Positions 1-9,187 of a stretch of DNA of 64,000 nucleotides are shown piece after piece. The notes below the pieces were generated by a model. The model was not told the DNA's origin. It did no database searches and saw only the letters and a list, made by a program, of their open reading frames with translations. Origin of the DNA: Sphingobium sp. D43FB (lineage in GTDB: Bacteria; Pseudomonadota; Alphaproteobacteria; Sphingomonadales; Sphingomonadaceae); assembly GCF_002312805.1 (NCBI RefSeq), contig NZ_NMUA01000017.1, positions 1-64,000 of the forward strand, in the 5' to 3' direction. Position numbers and translations under genes: made by a program. Position 1 is the first letter of the stretch. The number at the start of each line of letters is the position of its first letter.

Positions 1-453
1 ATAGCTGGCGCAGTAGATGCCGACCATCGCAATCATCATCCGTGCCAGTTCGCGCGTGGTCGGGGCGTTCTCCCACCGGCTCATCGTCGGCTGGCTCGCC
101 AGACCGACCCCTGCCTCCGGCGACTTACCCAGCGCCAGGCGAAACCCCGGATCGTCACGCAGGGCGTCGAGGTCGTCGGCGTCCTCGTAGCCGCAGGCGA
201 TCGCCAGAACCCGCGCCCGCAGGATATCATCCACTCTATGGATCACCCGCGCAGGGTCGCGCGGGTCGGCGATGCAGGCGGCAAGGCGCTTGCAGATACC
301 CATCTCCCGCTCGGCCTGGGCCAGCAGCACTACACCACCGTCCGAGGTCAGTCGCCCTCCGTCGAAGGCGCCCGTCACCTTCTTGCGCAACACCGCTGGA
401 AACGAAATCACCGCCGCGCTATCGTGGCTCTCGGCGGGTGTGGCCTGTGGCAT
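1..453 (-). CDS. IS1380-family transposase, N-terminal part (cut by window edge)
   Basis: The minus strand reads open from an ATG at 453 to the window edge, giving 151 residues with no stop. The protein starts MPQATPAES and contains FDGGRLTSDGGVVLL, then a segment resembling GYEDADDLDALRDDP, then LASQPTMSRWEN. These are the recognisable N-terminal blocks of IS1380-family DDE transposases, which insert by cut-and-paste. The catalytic residues lie further into the protein and are outside the window. The family call is from memory of the family pattern. Whether the element is intact cannot be seen. Confidence 0.85.
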   Translation of the reverse strand, partial: MPQATPAESHDSAAVISFPAVLRKKVTGAFDGGRLTSDGGVVLLAQAEREMGICKRLAACIADPRDPARVIHRVDDILRARVLAIACGYEDADDLDALRDDPGFRLALGKSPEAGVGLASQPTMSRWENAPTTRELARMMIAMVGIYCASY

Positions 454-560
454 TTTTTGCCTCGCTGCAGGTTGGTCTAGACATCCAATTTCCTACAGCA
501 AGCCAAAGGCTTACGCCACTCCCGCCAACCCTCAAAGCCCCACCGCTGAATAAGACGGGA
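1..560 (-). mobile_element. 5' end of an IS1380-family insertion sequence
   Basis: This is the transposase start plus its upstream non-coding end. The outer boundary must lie between 453 and the receptor's terminator hairpin at 565. I could not identify the terminal inverted repeat or the target duplication, because the other end of the element is outside the window. The end coordinate is therefore approximate. Confidence 0.5.
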
Positions 561-564
561 TAGG

Positions 565-598
565 AAGGCGGCGGCCGGTTCGACCCGGCCGCCGCCTT
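565..598 (-). terminator. Terminator-like hairpin after the TonB receptor
   Basis: A perfect 14-bp GC-rich stem (565-578 with 585-598) and a 6-nt loop lie 14 bp beyond the receptor stop codon. The minus-strand 3' flank (TTCCTAT) is only weakly T-rich, so it is a modest intrinsic terminator. Confidence 0.65.
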
Positions 599-612
599 TC
601 AAGCAGAGCGGA

Positions 613-3600
613 TCAGAAGGTGCCGCGCAGGCCGACAAGATATTGTACGCCGGGCCGATATTGCGTGAATGTCGCGCCTTCATATTGGAAATAGCTGCGC
701 AGCGTCGAGTTGGTGAAATTCTGGACATCGACAGTCAGTTGCGGCGCGCCATTCCATCCAAACAGCTCCTCCAGATCGAAGCTCGAAGAGAAGTCCCACT
801 GCTGATAATTGTCGGTGAACAGGGCTGCGGTGGGAATGCCATTCTGGTTGGCACCGCTGCTCTGCGAGCCTTCGCGGAAGGTGGTCGACACCCGCAAATT
901 GACACCGCCATTCTCATAATAGCCAATGAGGTTGTAGGTGAAGGGCGCGACACCGAAAGCGACTGCCGGGCCGTCGCTGCGCTGATCGACGATCGTGGCA
1001 TTGGCGTTGAAGCCAAAGCCGCGCACGCCGATGCTTTCGGTCAGGAAATCGAGCGGCTGGATCCACTGGAATTCCAGGCCGTTGACGGTCAGCTTGTTGG
1101 GGACATTAACCTGCGATTGCACCTGGATCGTCGCGACGTCAGGCCCGCCGCGCAGGTCGATCGCCGCAGCCTGGGTCGGATTGAGCGAGTCATAGGTAAT
1201 GCCATATTGCGCCAGGAACGAGAATGGCTGCGTCGTGATCTGGTTGGTCGTAAAGCCCGTCAGCGACTTGCGGAACGCATTGACCGACACCAGCCCTTCC
1301 TGTCCGGTATAGAGTTCGACGCTGAAATCGAGATTGTCCGAGAAATAGGGGTTGAGCGCAGGGTTGCCGATCGTCGCCGTCGCCGCCGACGGATCGCCAA
1401 AGCCGACGCCGGGCAATTGCGCGGCAGGATCGGGCCGGGTCATCGTCTTGGAATAGGCGGCGCGCACGACCGCGAGATCGCCGATATCATAGGCAACCGT
1501 CGCTGCGGGCAGCCATTTGTCATAGCTGTTTGAGGTCCGCACCAGCGTGACGATGCTGGGATAGCGCGAACCATCGGGCAGGCTGCTACCGTCCGGCAAC
1601 GTATTGCGCGGATCGGCCAGCGAGACACGGCCTTCGATGGTCTGATCGGTCTTCACATAGCGCACGCCGACATTGTAGCGCAGGTCATTGTCGCCAACCT
1701 GTTGCTTGCCAGCCGCCATGAAATAGGTCGCGAAGGATTTTTCGCGGATCAGGCCACCGCTCGCGCCGGTGTTGGAGCCGCCCGATTCCGGCATGTTATC
1801 GTGGAAATAATCATAGTTGGATGCCTGCTTGAAACGGTCCCAATCGACCGTCACGAAACCGGCACGCCCCGGCATCAGGAAGGATGGGAGTTGGCCGACG
1901 GGGATCAACGAACCGCCATAGTTGACCGAGCCGGTCTGCCCTGCGGTCGACCCCGTGCCATAGCCGGGATAGGTCGGATAGCCCGGCGTGCCCGGTGCGA
2001 CCGATGCTGCGCCAAGGCAGGGTGGCTGGCTGTTGGGACCAGGCACGAAGACATTGGGGTTGCCGCCGCACACGGCATTCTGCCAGGCTTGGCTATTGTC
2101 GAAGCCGCGAATACGGCGGCTGACATCGTCATAATTGCCACCAAGTTGCAGGTTGAAGCGCTCATCGCCCCAGGTTAGCGCACCGCGAACGCCCTTGGTC
2201 TCGTTGCGCCGCCGCTCATCGTTCATATTGAGCCGGCCGCCATTCCACACGAAATTATTGGGGTCGTTCAGGTCGATGCTCGACTCGATGGTCGGCGCGC
2301 CGTTCGGATTGGCGGTATAATCGACCGTCACCCCCGTCCCCAGCGCCGTAACTGGCCCGGCGGTCGGAATTTCACGATGGAAGGTGCTGCGCGTATAATT
2401 GGCCTGGATGGACAATTTCAGCCGATCGCTCACTTCCCAATCGAGGCCGGGGTTGACGCTGAAAAGCTCGGTCGTTTCGGTCAGCGGTCGATATTCGAGG
2501 AAGAATTGCGAATTGGCATAGGTGCCGCTGGTGACCTGGCACCCGGTCGCACAATCTTCGCGATCATAGGTGGTGTTGGTCGGGATGATCTGACCATTGC
2601 GGACGATCCAGGCGATATTTTCGCGGGTCAGGTCGTTCTGTTTATAGCCGTACAGCCCATCGACATAGAAATGCATTGCATCGCTTGGACGCCATTCGGC
2701 ACTGGCGATTGCATTGATGCGGTCACGGCGGCCATATTGCGCGCTGAAGCGTCCAAGCCGCGGCAAGATGCCATTGTCGATCTGTTGAATGGACGCGCCC
2801 GGATTATTGGCCAGCAACCAGGCCTGATCAATTGTCTGCCCAGGAACAGTGCCTCCCCCCGCGCCGACAGGAACGGTGGCCGGAATGGTCCAATTGCCGC
2901 CGCCGGTCGTGTTGCAACCACCCGCCGCGCCGCACTGCGCCGCCGTCAGCGCCGGGTTGGTATAGCCAATCGTTTCATAGCCGCGATTGTCGGTAAACAG
3001 GCGCTGGCCTGACACGCCGACCAAAAAACCAACCGTATCGTTCGTCGTGCTGAAGATCATAGACCCGCGTGCGCCGATGCGATCGACGCCGCTCTGCTTG
3101 GTCCCCTGCATGCTGTAGGTCAGGCGCGTTCCAGGCTGGTCGAAAGGACGCGCCGAGCGCATGTCGATATTACCGGCCGCGCCGCCTTCCAGCAGGTTGG
3201 CAGTGTAGCTTTTGTTCACGGTCAATTTCGTGAAGAGGTCGGTCGGGAAGAAGCTGAGATCGACCGAACGGTCGGTGCCCTGCGCATCCGTCGCGCCGGA
3301 CGAGGACACGGCGATGGGGGCACCGTTCAACGTCACATTGGTGAAATTCGAACCCAGGCCGCGAATCGCCACATTGACGCCTTCGCCATTCACGTCGCGA
3401 TTGATCGTGATGCCGGGAATGCGGTTGAAGGATTCGGCGATGTTGGTGTCGGGGAATTTGCCGATGTCCTGCGCGAAGATGGAGTCGCTGAAGCCCGTGG
3501 CATCGCGCTTGGCATTGGTCGAATTTTGCAGCGACGCACGATAGCCGGTGACGACGATGTCGTTCACCTGCTCGCTGTCGATCTGCGGCGCAGCCTGGGC

Positions 3601-3705
3601 ATCGGGCGCGTCGGCCTGTGCCAAGGCGGCCTCCGACAAGATCAGCGAGCCAAGCGCGGACGCCGCCAGCAACGACAAACGAATGGAGCCTTTACACACC
3701 GACAT
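613..3705 (-). CDS. TonB-dependent receptor (large Caulobacter/Xanthomonas-type)
   Basis: An outer-membrane, TonB-energised transporter of 1030 residues. An N-terminal signal peptide ends near residue 29 (ALAQ). A TonB-box-like segment NDIVVTGYR follows near residue 50. The plug covers roughly residues 60-190 (IPGITINRDVNGEGVNVAIR). A long 22-strand barrel ends in the aromatic residue F (GLRGTF), as expected for BAM insertion. The length and plug wording fit the family that imports plant or microbial oligosaccharides in Caulobacter, Xanthomonas and sphingomonads. The start is supported by AGGAGGG seven bases upstream. LacI-type operators in the promoter suggest a sugar substrate. Glycogen genes lie next door but are not in the same transcript, so a maltodextrin substrate is only a guess. 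Confidence 0.93.
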   Translation of the reverse strand: MSVCKGSIRLSLLAASALGSLILSEAALAQADAPDAQAAPQIDSEQVNDIVVTGYRASLQNSTNAKRDATGFSDSIFAQDIGKFPDTNIAESFNRIPGITINRDVNGEGVNVAIRGLGSNFTNVTLNGAPIAVSSSGATDAQGTDRSVDLSFFPTDLFTKLTVNKSYTANLLEGGAAGNIDMRSARPFDQPGTRLTYSMQGTKQSGVDRIGARGSMIFSTTNDTVGFLVGVSGQRLFTDNRGYETIGYTNPALTAAQCGAAGGCNTTGGGNWTIPATVPVGAGGGTVPGQTIDQAWLLANNPGASIQQIDNGILPRLGRFSAQYGRRDRINAIASAEWRPSDAMHFYVDGLYGYKQNDLTRENIAWIVRNGQIIPTNTTYDREDCATGCQVTSGTYANSQFFLEYRPLTETTELFSVNPGLDWEVSDRLKLSIQANYTRSTFHREIPTAGPVTALGTGVTVDYTANPNGAPTIESSIDLNDPNNFVWNGGRLNMNDERRRNETKGVRGALTWGDERFNLQLGGNYDDVSRRIRGFDNSQAWQNAVCGGNPNVFVPGPNSQPPCLGAASVAPGTPGYPTYPGYGTGSTAGQTGSVNYGGSLIPVGQLPSFLMPGRAGFVTVDWDRFKQASNYDYFHDNMPESGGSNTGASGGLIREKSFATYFMAAGKQQVGDNDLRYNVGVRYVKTDQTIEGRVSLADPRNTLPDGSSLPDGSRYPSIVTLVRTSNSYDKWLPAATVAYDIGDLAVVRAAYSKTMTRPDPAAQLPGVGFGDPSAATATIGNPALNPYFSDNLDFSVELYTGQEGLVSVNAFRKSLTGFTTNQITTQPFSFLAQYGITYDSLNPTQAAAIDLRGGPDVATIQVQSQVNVPNKLTVNGLEFQWIQPLDFLTESIGVRGFGFNANATIVDQRSDGPAVAFGVAPFTYNLIGYYENGGVNLRVSTTFREGSQSSGANQNGIPTAALFTDNYQQWDFSSSFDLEELFGWNGAPQLTVDVQNFTNSTLRSYFQYEGATFTQYRPGVQYLVGLRGTF

Positions 3706-3751
3706 GGGTCATCCCTCCTGAGACTGCTTCCGAAATTCCGGCAAGCATTTA

Positions 3752-3830
3752 TGGTAACGCTAACACATGGCCTTATCAAGTGGCTATACCAAACTGTCAA
3801 TACCAGTTATGAAATTTGGTAGCGATATCT
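3752..3830 (-). promoter_or_regulatory. Receptor promoter flanked by two LacI-family operators
   Basis: On the minus strand, TTGACA (3795-3800), a 17-bp spacer and GATAAG (3772-3777) form a good sigma-70 promoter for the receptor. A CG-centred pseudo-palindrome TGGTAACGCTAACA at 3752-3765 lies over the predicted start point. A second, TGGTAGCGATATCT at 3817-3830, lies upstream of the -35. The first matches the LacI-family pattern TGNTANCGNTANCA fully; the second misses one base. The layout suggests repression, possibly by looping. No lacI gene is in the window. Confidence 0.65.
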
Positions 3831-4000
3831 TGGGATGGACGCGGGAGATTGGTCCGCTTGAGCCGTCATTTACGGCGGCCGTCAACGGGCATCCTCTCAA
3901 GAGGACATCGCCGGTTTCAAGCCGCCAACCCACTCCTCTGGGCTAGACTCGCTCAGCCCTACTCGGCACTGAGGCCTTCAAGCATGACCAGGAGCATGAC

Positions 4001-4570
4001 ATGACCTTCATCGTCGCAACCCGACCGATCTACCAGGATTGGCTCAACCTGCTGATGGTGCGGATGCGTGCGCCCGATGGGCAGGAATGCGACCGGCATG
4101 TGGTGGAGATGCGCCGCGCGGTGGCGTTGCTGCCCTTCGACCCGGTACGCCGTGTCGCGCTGACTGTATCGATGCCGCGCGCCCCCGTGATGATGGCAGG
4201 GCTACCCGACATGCTCGAAGCGATTGCGGGCCTGCTGGAGGATGAACCCGAAGACTGCGCCCGGCGCGAGGCGATGGAGGAAGCTGGCGTGGAACTGGGT
4301 ACGCTTGTCCATTTGGGGCAAATTTGGAGCATCCCCAGCGTCGTCACCGAGAAGATCGATTATTATCTCGCGGAATATCGCGCCGCAGACCGGATCGCGG
4401 CGGGTGGCGGTCTGGACGAGGAGCAGGAGAATATCACCGTCCACGAACTGCCGCTCGATACACTGTGGACGATGATGGCGAACAAGCAGATCAACGATGG
4501 CAAACTGGCGATCACGCTGATGGCGCTGCGCCTGCGACGGCCCGACCTGTTCAGCGTGCCGGTGGAATGA
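4001..4570 (+). CDS. NUDIX hydrolase, NudK-like (sugar-nucleotide pyrophosphatase)
   Basis: A 189-residue NUDIX protein. The modified Nudix box GLLEDEPEDCARREAMEEAG (about residues 77-96) has the shortened spacing seen in the NudK GDP-mannose/ADP-sugar pyrophosphatase group. It is followed by VHLGQIWSIPSVVTEKIDYY, matching the substrate region of that group. It would hydrolyse a nucleoside-diphosphate sugar to sugar phosphate and NMP. The start follows AGGAG at 3990. Its 3' end overlaps the convergent glgX by 20 bp. The position beside glgC/glgA makes ADP-glucose a possible substrate, but that is inference. The 3831-4000 leader shows only a 14-bp palindrome at 3892-3905. Confidence 0.85.
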   Translation: MTFIVATRPIYQDWLNLLMVRMRAPDGQECDRHVVEMRRAVALLPFDPVRRVALTVSMPRAPVMMAGLPDMLEAIAGLLEDEPEDCARREAMEEAGVELGTLVHLGQIWSIPSVVTEKIDYYLAEYRAADRIAAGGGLDEEQENITVHELPLDTLWTMMANKQINDGKLAITLMALRLRRPDLFSVPVE

Positions 4571-6431
4571 ACCGGACGGAGCGCGCGGCCACGTCCACTA
4601 CCTGCCCCTCCAGCAGGAACCGACACGCCTCCCCGTCGCCATTGACGCAGAGCGTCAACCCACTGACGCGATAGCGCAGCGCGAAACGACGCCGCTGCGG
4701 GTCTTCCCATTGCCCAACGCGCAATGGTTCGCCGCTCTCCTCGAGCCACAGGACATCGGCATCCGACAACATCGCCGTATCGCCCAACTCGGTATTCTTC
4801 GCCCGCAAGGCCGCCAGCGCAAAGGCCTCAGCCTCCAGCGCGGTATCCCGCCCTGCCCAATCGACCCAGCCGATCGCATTATCCTGCGCATAGGCGTTGT
4901 TATTGCCCTGCTGCGTCCGTCCAAACTCGTCGCCTGCGGTCAACATGATCGTCCCGCGCGAACAAAAGAGCGTGGCAAGCAGCGCGATGCGATCGCGACG
5001 ACGCGCCGCTTGAACGGCCCGTTCGTCGCTCGGCCCCTCAACGCCATTATTCCAGCTCAGATTCTCGCCATGGCCATCGCGATTCTCCTCGCCATTGGCA
5101 TGGTTGTGGCGCTGTTCATAGGATGTGACGTCCGCCAGCGTGAAGCCATCATGGGCGGCGAGGAAATTCACCGTCCGGGTCGCCGCGCCGCTGAAAATGT
5201 CCGACGATCCCGCCAGCCGCGTCGCCATAGCGCCCAGCATCCCGCTATCGCCGCGCCAGAACCGGCGCATATCGTCGCGATAGCGGTCATTCCATTCCAG
5301 CCAATTGTCGCCAAAATGCCCCAGTTGATAGCCGCCCGGCCCAATGTCCCACGGCTCGGCGATCATCACCCGGTCGGCCAGGATCGGATCGGCGCGCATC
5401 GCTTCCAGCAACGGCGCACGCGGATCGAACCCATCCGCCATCCGCCCCAGCGCAGGCGCCAGATCGAAGCGGAACCCGTCCACCCCCGCCTGCGTCACGA
5501 AATAGCGCAGCGAATCGAGGATCAGGCGGCGGACCATCGGCTGGTTGCAGGCGATGGCATTGCCGGTGCCGGTATCGTTGATCAGTTGCCCATCGGCCGC
5601 ATGCCGGAAATAGTCGCGCGCATTGAGGCCACGCAGCGATAGCGTTGGCCCCTGAACATCGCTTTCCCCGTCATGATTATAGACCATGTCGAGGATGACG
5701 CCGATCCCCGCCGCATGCAGCGCCGCCACCGTCTCGCGCAGTTCGGCGATGCCGCCGGGGGCGAGGCGCGGGTCGAGCGCGAACCAGTTGACCGGATTAT
5801 AGCCCCAATAGTTGGTGAGGCCGAGCGGCCCCAGATGCCGCTCATCGATCCAGGCATTGATCGGCATCAGTTCGATCGCCAACACATGCAGTCGTTGCAG
5901 ATGCGCGATCACCGCCGGATGGGCGAGCGCAGCGATCGTCCCCCGCTGCGCTTCCGGCACATCGGGATGCAGCATGGTGAAACCGCGCACATGCAGTTCG
6001 TAGATCAGGCCACCGGGACAGAAACAGGGCGGCGCGCCCGGCAAGGGCGCCAAGGGCGCTTCGACGACGCCCTTAGGCATCAGCGGCGCGGTGTCCGCCC
6101 CCTCCCCGCGCGGCGCGGCCAAAGCGGGGTCATAGATGAAAGCGCGGTCGATCGCCGTCGCATAGGGATCGAGCAGCAATTTGTCGGGATCGAACCACAG
6201 CCCTGCCCCCGGATCATAAGGGCCATCGGCGCGATAGCCATAGCGCGCGCCTGCGCCCACGCCCGTCGCCTCGCCCTGCCAGACGCCGCTCTCGCCGCGC
6301 GTCATCCCCATTCGCGTTTCGCGATCGTCCGCATCGAACAGGCAGAGCCAGACATGGCTCGCCTCCGGTGCCCAGACCGAAAAATGCGCGCCACTTGCGC
6401 TTAGTCGCGGCGCGGCCGGACCTGCGCTCAC
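4551..6431 (-). CDS. glgX: Glycogen debranching enzyme GlgX
   Basis: Isoamylase-type debranching enzyme (GH13) of 626 residues. It removes alpha-1,6 branches left after phosphorylase action. An N-terminal CBM48 segment (HFSVWAPEASHVWLCLFD) precedes the catalytic barrel. Visible barrel motifs are ILDMVYNH, the nucleophile block GFRFDLAPALG, IAEPWD and FLAAHDGFT. I chose the GTG at 6431, whose codon overlaps the glgA stop (GTGA); the open frame upstream lies over glgA and is not GlgX-like. It is the last gene of the glg operon and is translationally coupled to glgA. It is somewhat shorter than E. coli GlgX, which is usual for alphaproteobacteria. Confidence 0.93.
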   Translation of the reverse strand: MSAGPAAPRLSASGAHFSVWAPEASHVWLCLFDADDRETRMGMTRGESGVWQGEATGVGAGARYGYRADGPYDPGAGLWFDPDKLLLDPYATAIDRAFIYDPALAAPRGEGADTAPLMPKGVVEAPLAPLPGAPPCFCPGGLIYELHVRGFTMLHPDVPEAQRGTIAALAHPAVIAHLQRLHVLAIELMPINAWIDERHLGPLGLTNYWGYNPVNWFALDPRLAPGGIAELRETVAALHAAGIGVILDMVYNHDGESDVQGPTLSLRGLNARDYFRHAADGQLINDTGTGNAIACNQPMVRRLILDSLRYFVTQAGVDGFRFDLAPALGRMADGFDPRAPLLEAMRADPILADRVMIAEPWDIGPGGYQLGHFGDNWLEWNDRYRDDMRRFWRGDSGMLGAMATRLAGSSDIFSGAATRTVNFLAAHDGFTLADVTSYEQRHNHANGEENRDGHGENLSWNNGVEGPSDERAVQAARRRDRIALLATLFCSRGTIMLTAGDEFGRTQQGNNNAYAQDNAIGWVDWAGRDTALEAEAFALAALRAKNTELGDTAMLSDADVLWLEESGEPLRVGQWEDPQRRRFALRYRVSGLTLCVNGDGEACRFLLEGQVVDVAARSVRFIPPAR

Positions 6432-7870
6432 GCCGCTTCCGTCAACAGACTGCAATAAAGCGCCGCATAACGCGCCGCGCTCTGGCCCCAGGATACGTCG
6501 GTCCGCATCGCCGCGCGCTGCATCGCCTGCCACACCGGCCGATCGCGATGCAGCCGCACCGTGCGCGCAATCGCGCCATGCAACGCCAGCGGGTCCGATG
6601 GGGCGAACACCACACCCGTCGCCGCGCCTGCCGCCACCGCCGCCGCATTCGCGTCGATCACCGTGTCCGCCAGCCCGCCAACCCGTGCCACCACCGGCAG
6701 GCAGCCATAGCGCAGCCCATAAAGCTGCGTCAGCCCGCACGGCTCGAACCGCGAGGGTATCAATATAGCATCGCCGCCTGCCTGCATCAGATGCGAGAGC
6801 GGCTCGTCATAGCCGATCCGTACGCCAATGCGCCCACGATGGCGATCCGCCGCACCCAGAAAAGCGCCCTCCAGCGGATGATCGCCCGACCCCAGCAGCG
6901 CCAGCTTCGCGCCCAGCCCCACCAGATGATCGAGCGCATCGACCATCAGGTCCATGCCCTTCTGCCAGGTCAGGCGGCTGACGATGATGAAGATCGGCGC
7001 GCCATCGGCATCCAGCCCGAACTGCTGCTCCAATGCACGGCGATTGGCTGCTCGCCCCGCCAGCGCCCGACCGCTGAAAGCTTTGGGGATCAGCACATCC
7101 CCCGCCGGATTCCAGATCGCGGTATCGACCCCGTTCAATATCCCGTGCAGCCGCTCCACCCGACCATTGATCAGGCCGTCCAACCCCATGCCGTGAACGG
7201 GCGAACGAATTTCCTCGGCATAGGTCGGGCTGACCGTCGTGATCGCATCGGCCGACACCAGCCCGGCCTTCAGATAGCCCCCCCCGCCATAATATTCGAC
7301 GCCATCCATACCCCAGGCTTCGGGCGGCAGGCCCAATTGCCCGAACACGTCGGCAGCATAGCGCCCCTGAAACGCCAGATTATGGATCGTCACGATCTTG
7401 GGCACTGCATGGGCTGGGCCAAAGCGCATATAGGCCGCCGTCAGGGCCGCCTGCCAGTCATGGACATGCACAATATCGGGCCGCCAGCCGTTGATCCCGT
7501 CCGCCGCGATATCCGCCCCGACCCGCGACAGCGCGGCAAAGCGCCGCCAGTTATCGCCCCAGTCATTGCCTGCTTGGTCGCCATAAGGCCCGCCTTCGCG
7601 CGCGAAGAAATCGGGCGCGTCCAGCACCAGCAGGTCCAGCCCGTCGACGCGCGCGGCCAGCACCGTCGCGGCCACGCCGAACAAAGCGACATAACGGCGC
7701 ACGACCTTCGCCTTGCCCATTCGCGCGATGACGGCGGGGTAGCCCGGCACCAGCGTTCGGGTCGCCACCCCTTCCCCGGCAAGCGCACCGGGCAGCGCGC
7801 CGGTGACGTCGGCCAGTCCCCCGGTCTTGATCAGCGGATAGATTTCGGACGCGACCGAGAGCAATTGCAT
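6428..7870 (-). CDS. glgA: Glycogen synthase (ADP-glucose)
   Basis: GT5 glycogen synthase of 480 residues. It transfers glucose from ADP-glucose to the growing alpha-1,4-glucan. The ADP-glucose site KTGGL is at residues 15-19, and the C-terminal GT-B block SRFEPCGLTQLYGLRYG carries the catalytic Glu region. The start is the ATG at 7870, 5 bp after the glgC stop, which gives the standard MQLLSVASEIYPL N-terminus. The frame stays open further upstream but overlaps glgC. It is fourth in the glg operon. Confidence 0.96.
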   Translation of the reverse strand: MQLLSVASEIYPLIKTGGLADVTGALPGALAGEGVATRTLVPGYPAVIARMGKAKVVRRYVALFGVAATVLAARVDGLDLLVLDAPDFFAREGGPYGDQAGNDWGDNWRRFAALSRVGADIAADGINGWRPDIVHVHDWQAALTAAYMRFGPAHAVPKIVTIHNLAFQGRYAADVFGQLGLPPEAWGMDGVEYYGGGGYLKAGLVSADAITTVSPTYAEEIRSPVHGMGLDGLINGRVERLHGILNGVDTAIWNPAGDVLIPKAFSGRALAGRAANRRALEQQFGLDADGAPIFIIVSRLTWQKGMDLMVDALDHLVGLGAKLALLGSGDHPLEGAFLGAADRHRGRIGVRIGYDEPLSHLMQAGGDAILIPSRFEPCGLTQLYGLRYGCLPVVARVGGLADTVIDANAAAVAAGAATGVVFAPSDPLALHGAIARTVRLHRDRPVWQAMQRAAMRTDVSWGQSAARYAALYCSLLTEAA

Positions 7871-7875
7871 GGCGA

Positions 7876-9135
7876 TCAGGCGACCAGACGTTCGATCATC
7901 GGCTGCGTGACCAGACAAATGCCGCTGTCCGTCCGCCGGAACCGTTGCGAATCCTCTGTCGGATTCTCGCCGATGACCAGCCCCGGCGGAATGATGATGC
8001 CGGAATCGAGCACGCATTTATGCAGCCGCGCGCCCCGCCCGATTTCGCAATTGGGCATGATGACGCTATCGGTCACCGACGAAAAACTGTGTGTCTTGAC
8101 GCCGGAGAATAACAGGCTGCGATGCAGCGAAGAACCGGACACGATGCACCCTCCCGCAACCAGCGAAGAGGTTGCCGACCCGCGCCGCCCATCCTCATTA
8201 TGCACGAACTTGGCAGGTGGCGTGACCTCCGAATAGGTCCAGAGCGGCCAGCTACGGTCATAGAGGTCAAGCGAAGGCACTACGTCGGTCAGGTCGATGC
8301 TCGCCTGCCAATAGGCGTCGATCGTGCCGACATCGCGCCAATAGGGCTCCAGCTCGCTTTCGGCCCGCACGCAACTGGCCGAAAAGCGGTGGGCGACGGC
8401 TTTGCCATGCTTGACGATATAGGGAATGATATCGCCGCCGAAATCGCGCTTGCTGTGCGGATCATCCGCATCGCGCCGCAATTGTTCGATCAGGAAGCGG
8501 GTCTGAAACACATAAATGCCCATCGACGCCAGCGCGACGTCCGGCTGGCCGGGGATAGAAGGCGGGTCTTTGGGCTTTTCGATGAAGGCGGTGATGACGT
8601 CCTTTTCATCGACATGCATGACGCCGAAACCAACCGCCTCCATCCGCGGCACTTCCAGGCAGCCGACGGTGACATCCGCACCGCTGTCGACATGCTGCTG
8701 CAGCATCAGCTCATAGTCCATTTTATAGACATGGTCGCCCGCCAACAGCACCATATATTCGGGCGCATAGCTCTCGATAATGTCGATATTCTGGAACACC
8801 GCGTCGGCGGTCCCTTCATACCATTGGCTTTCCGACACGCGCTGGCTGGCGGGCAAGATGTCGAAACTCTCATTGCGTTCGGGGCGCAGGAAGTTCCAGC
8901 CGCGCTGCAAATGGCGGATCAGCGAATGGGCCTTATATTGCGTCGCCACGCCGATGCGCCGGATGCCGCTATTAAGCGCATTGGACAGCGCGAAATCGAT
9001 GATCCGCGCCTTGCCGCCGAAATGGACCGCAGGCTTGGCGCGCTTGTCGGTCAGTTCAGCCAGGCGGCTGCCGCGCCCGCCCGCCAGCACATAGGCCATG
9101 GCATCGCGCGCGATCGGCTGGTGTCTTATCTGCAT
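7876..9135 (-). CDS. glgC: Glucose-1-phosphate adenylyltransferase
   Basis: ADP-glucose pyrophosphorylase of 419 residues, the committed and usually allosterically regulated step of glycogen synthesis. The nucleotide-binding loop LAGGRGSRL is near the N-terminus, followed by [20 protein letters not shown]. The substrate Lys block FIEKPKDPP is central, and a C-terminal left-handed beta-helix domain follows. The start at 9135 is preceded by GAGGAGAGG; a longer in-frame start at 9174 lacks that signal. The 52-bp gap to glgB is the largest inside the operon. Confidence 0.96.
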   Translation of the reverse strand: MQIRHQPIARDAMAYVLAGGRGSRLAELTDKRAKPAVHFGGKARIIDFALSNALNSGIRRIGVATQYKAHSLIRHLQRGWNFLRPERNESFDILPASQRVSESQWYEGTADAVFQNIDIIESYAPEYMVLLAGDHVYKMDYELMLQQHVDSGADVTVGCLEVPRMEAVGFGVMHVDEKDVITAFIEKPKDPPSIPGQPDVALASMGIYVFQTRFLIEQLRRDADDPHSKRDFGGDIIPYIVKHGKAVAHRFSASCVRAESELEPYWRDVGTIDAYWQASIDLTDVVPSLDLYDRSWPLWTYSEVTPPAKFVHNEDGRRGSATSSLVAGGCIVSGSSLHRSLLFSGVKTHSFSSVTDSVIMPNCEIGRGARLHKCVLDSGIIIPPGLVIGENPTEDSQRFRRTDSGICLVTQPMIERLVA

Positions 9136-9187
9136 TATGGGCCTCTCCTCATTATCGCCCACGATCGCCTGCACGCGCCCGTTGGTG

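Noticed and set aside
565..598. tRNA-like T-arm (GGTTCGACCC)
   Set aside because: It is part of a 14-bp perfect hairpin without cloverleaf elements around it; a terminator explains it.
3892..3905. 14-bp palindrome TCCTCT-CA-AGAGGA before the NUDIX gene
   Set aside because: It has a two-base centre and no related site elsewhere in view. It is not enough to name an operator.
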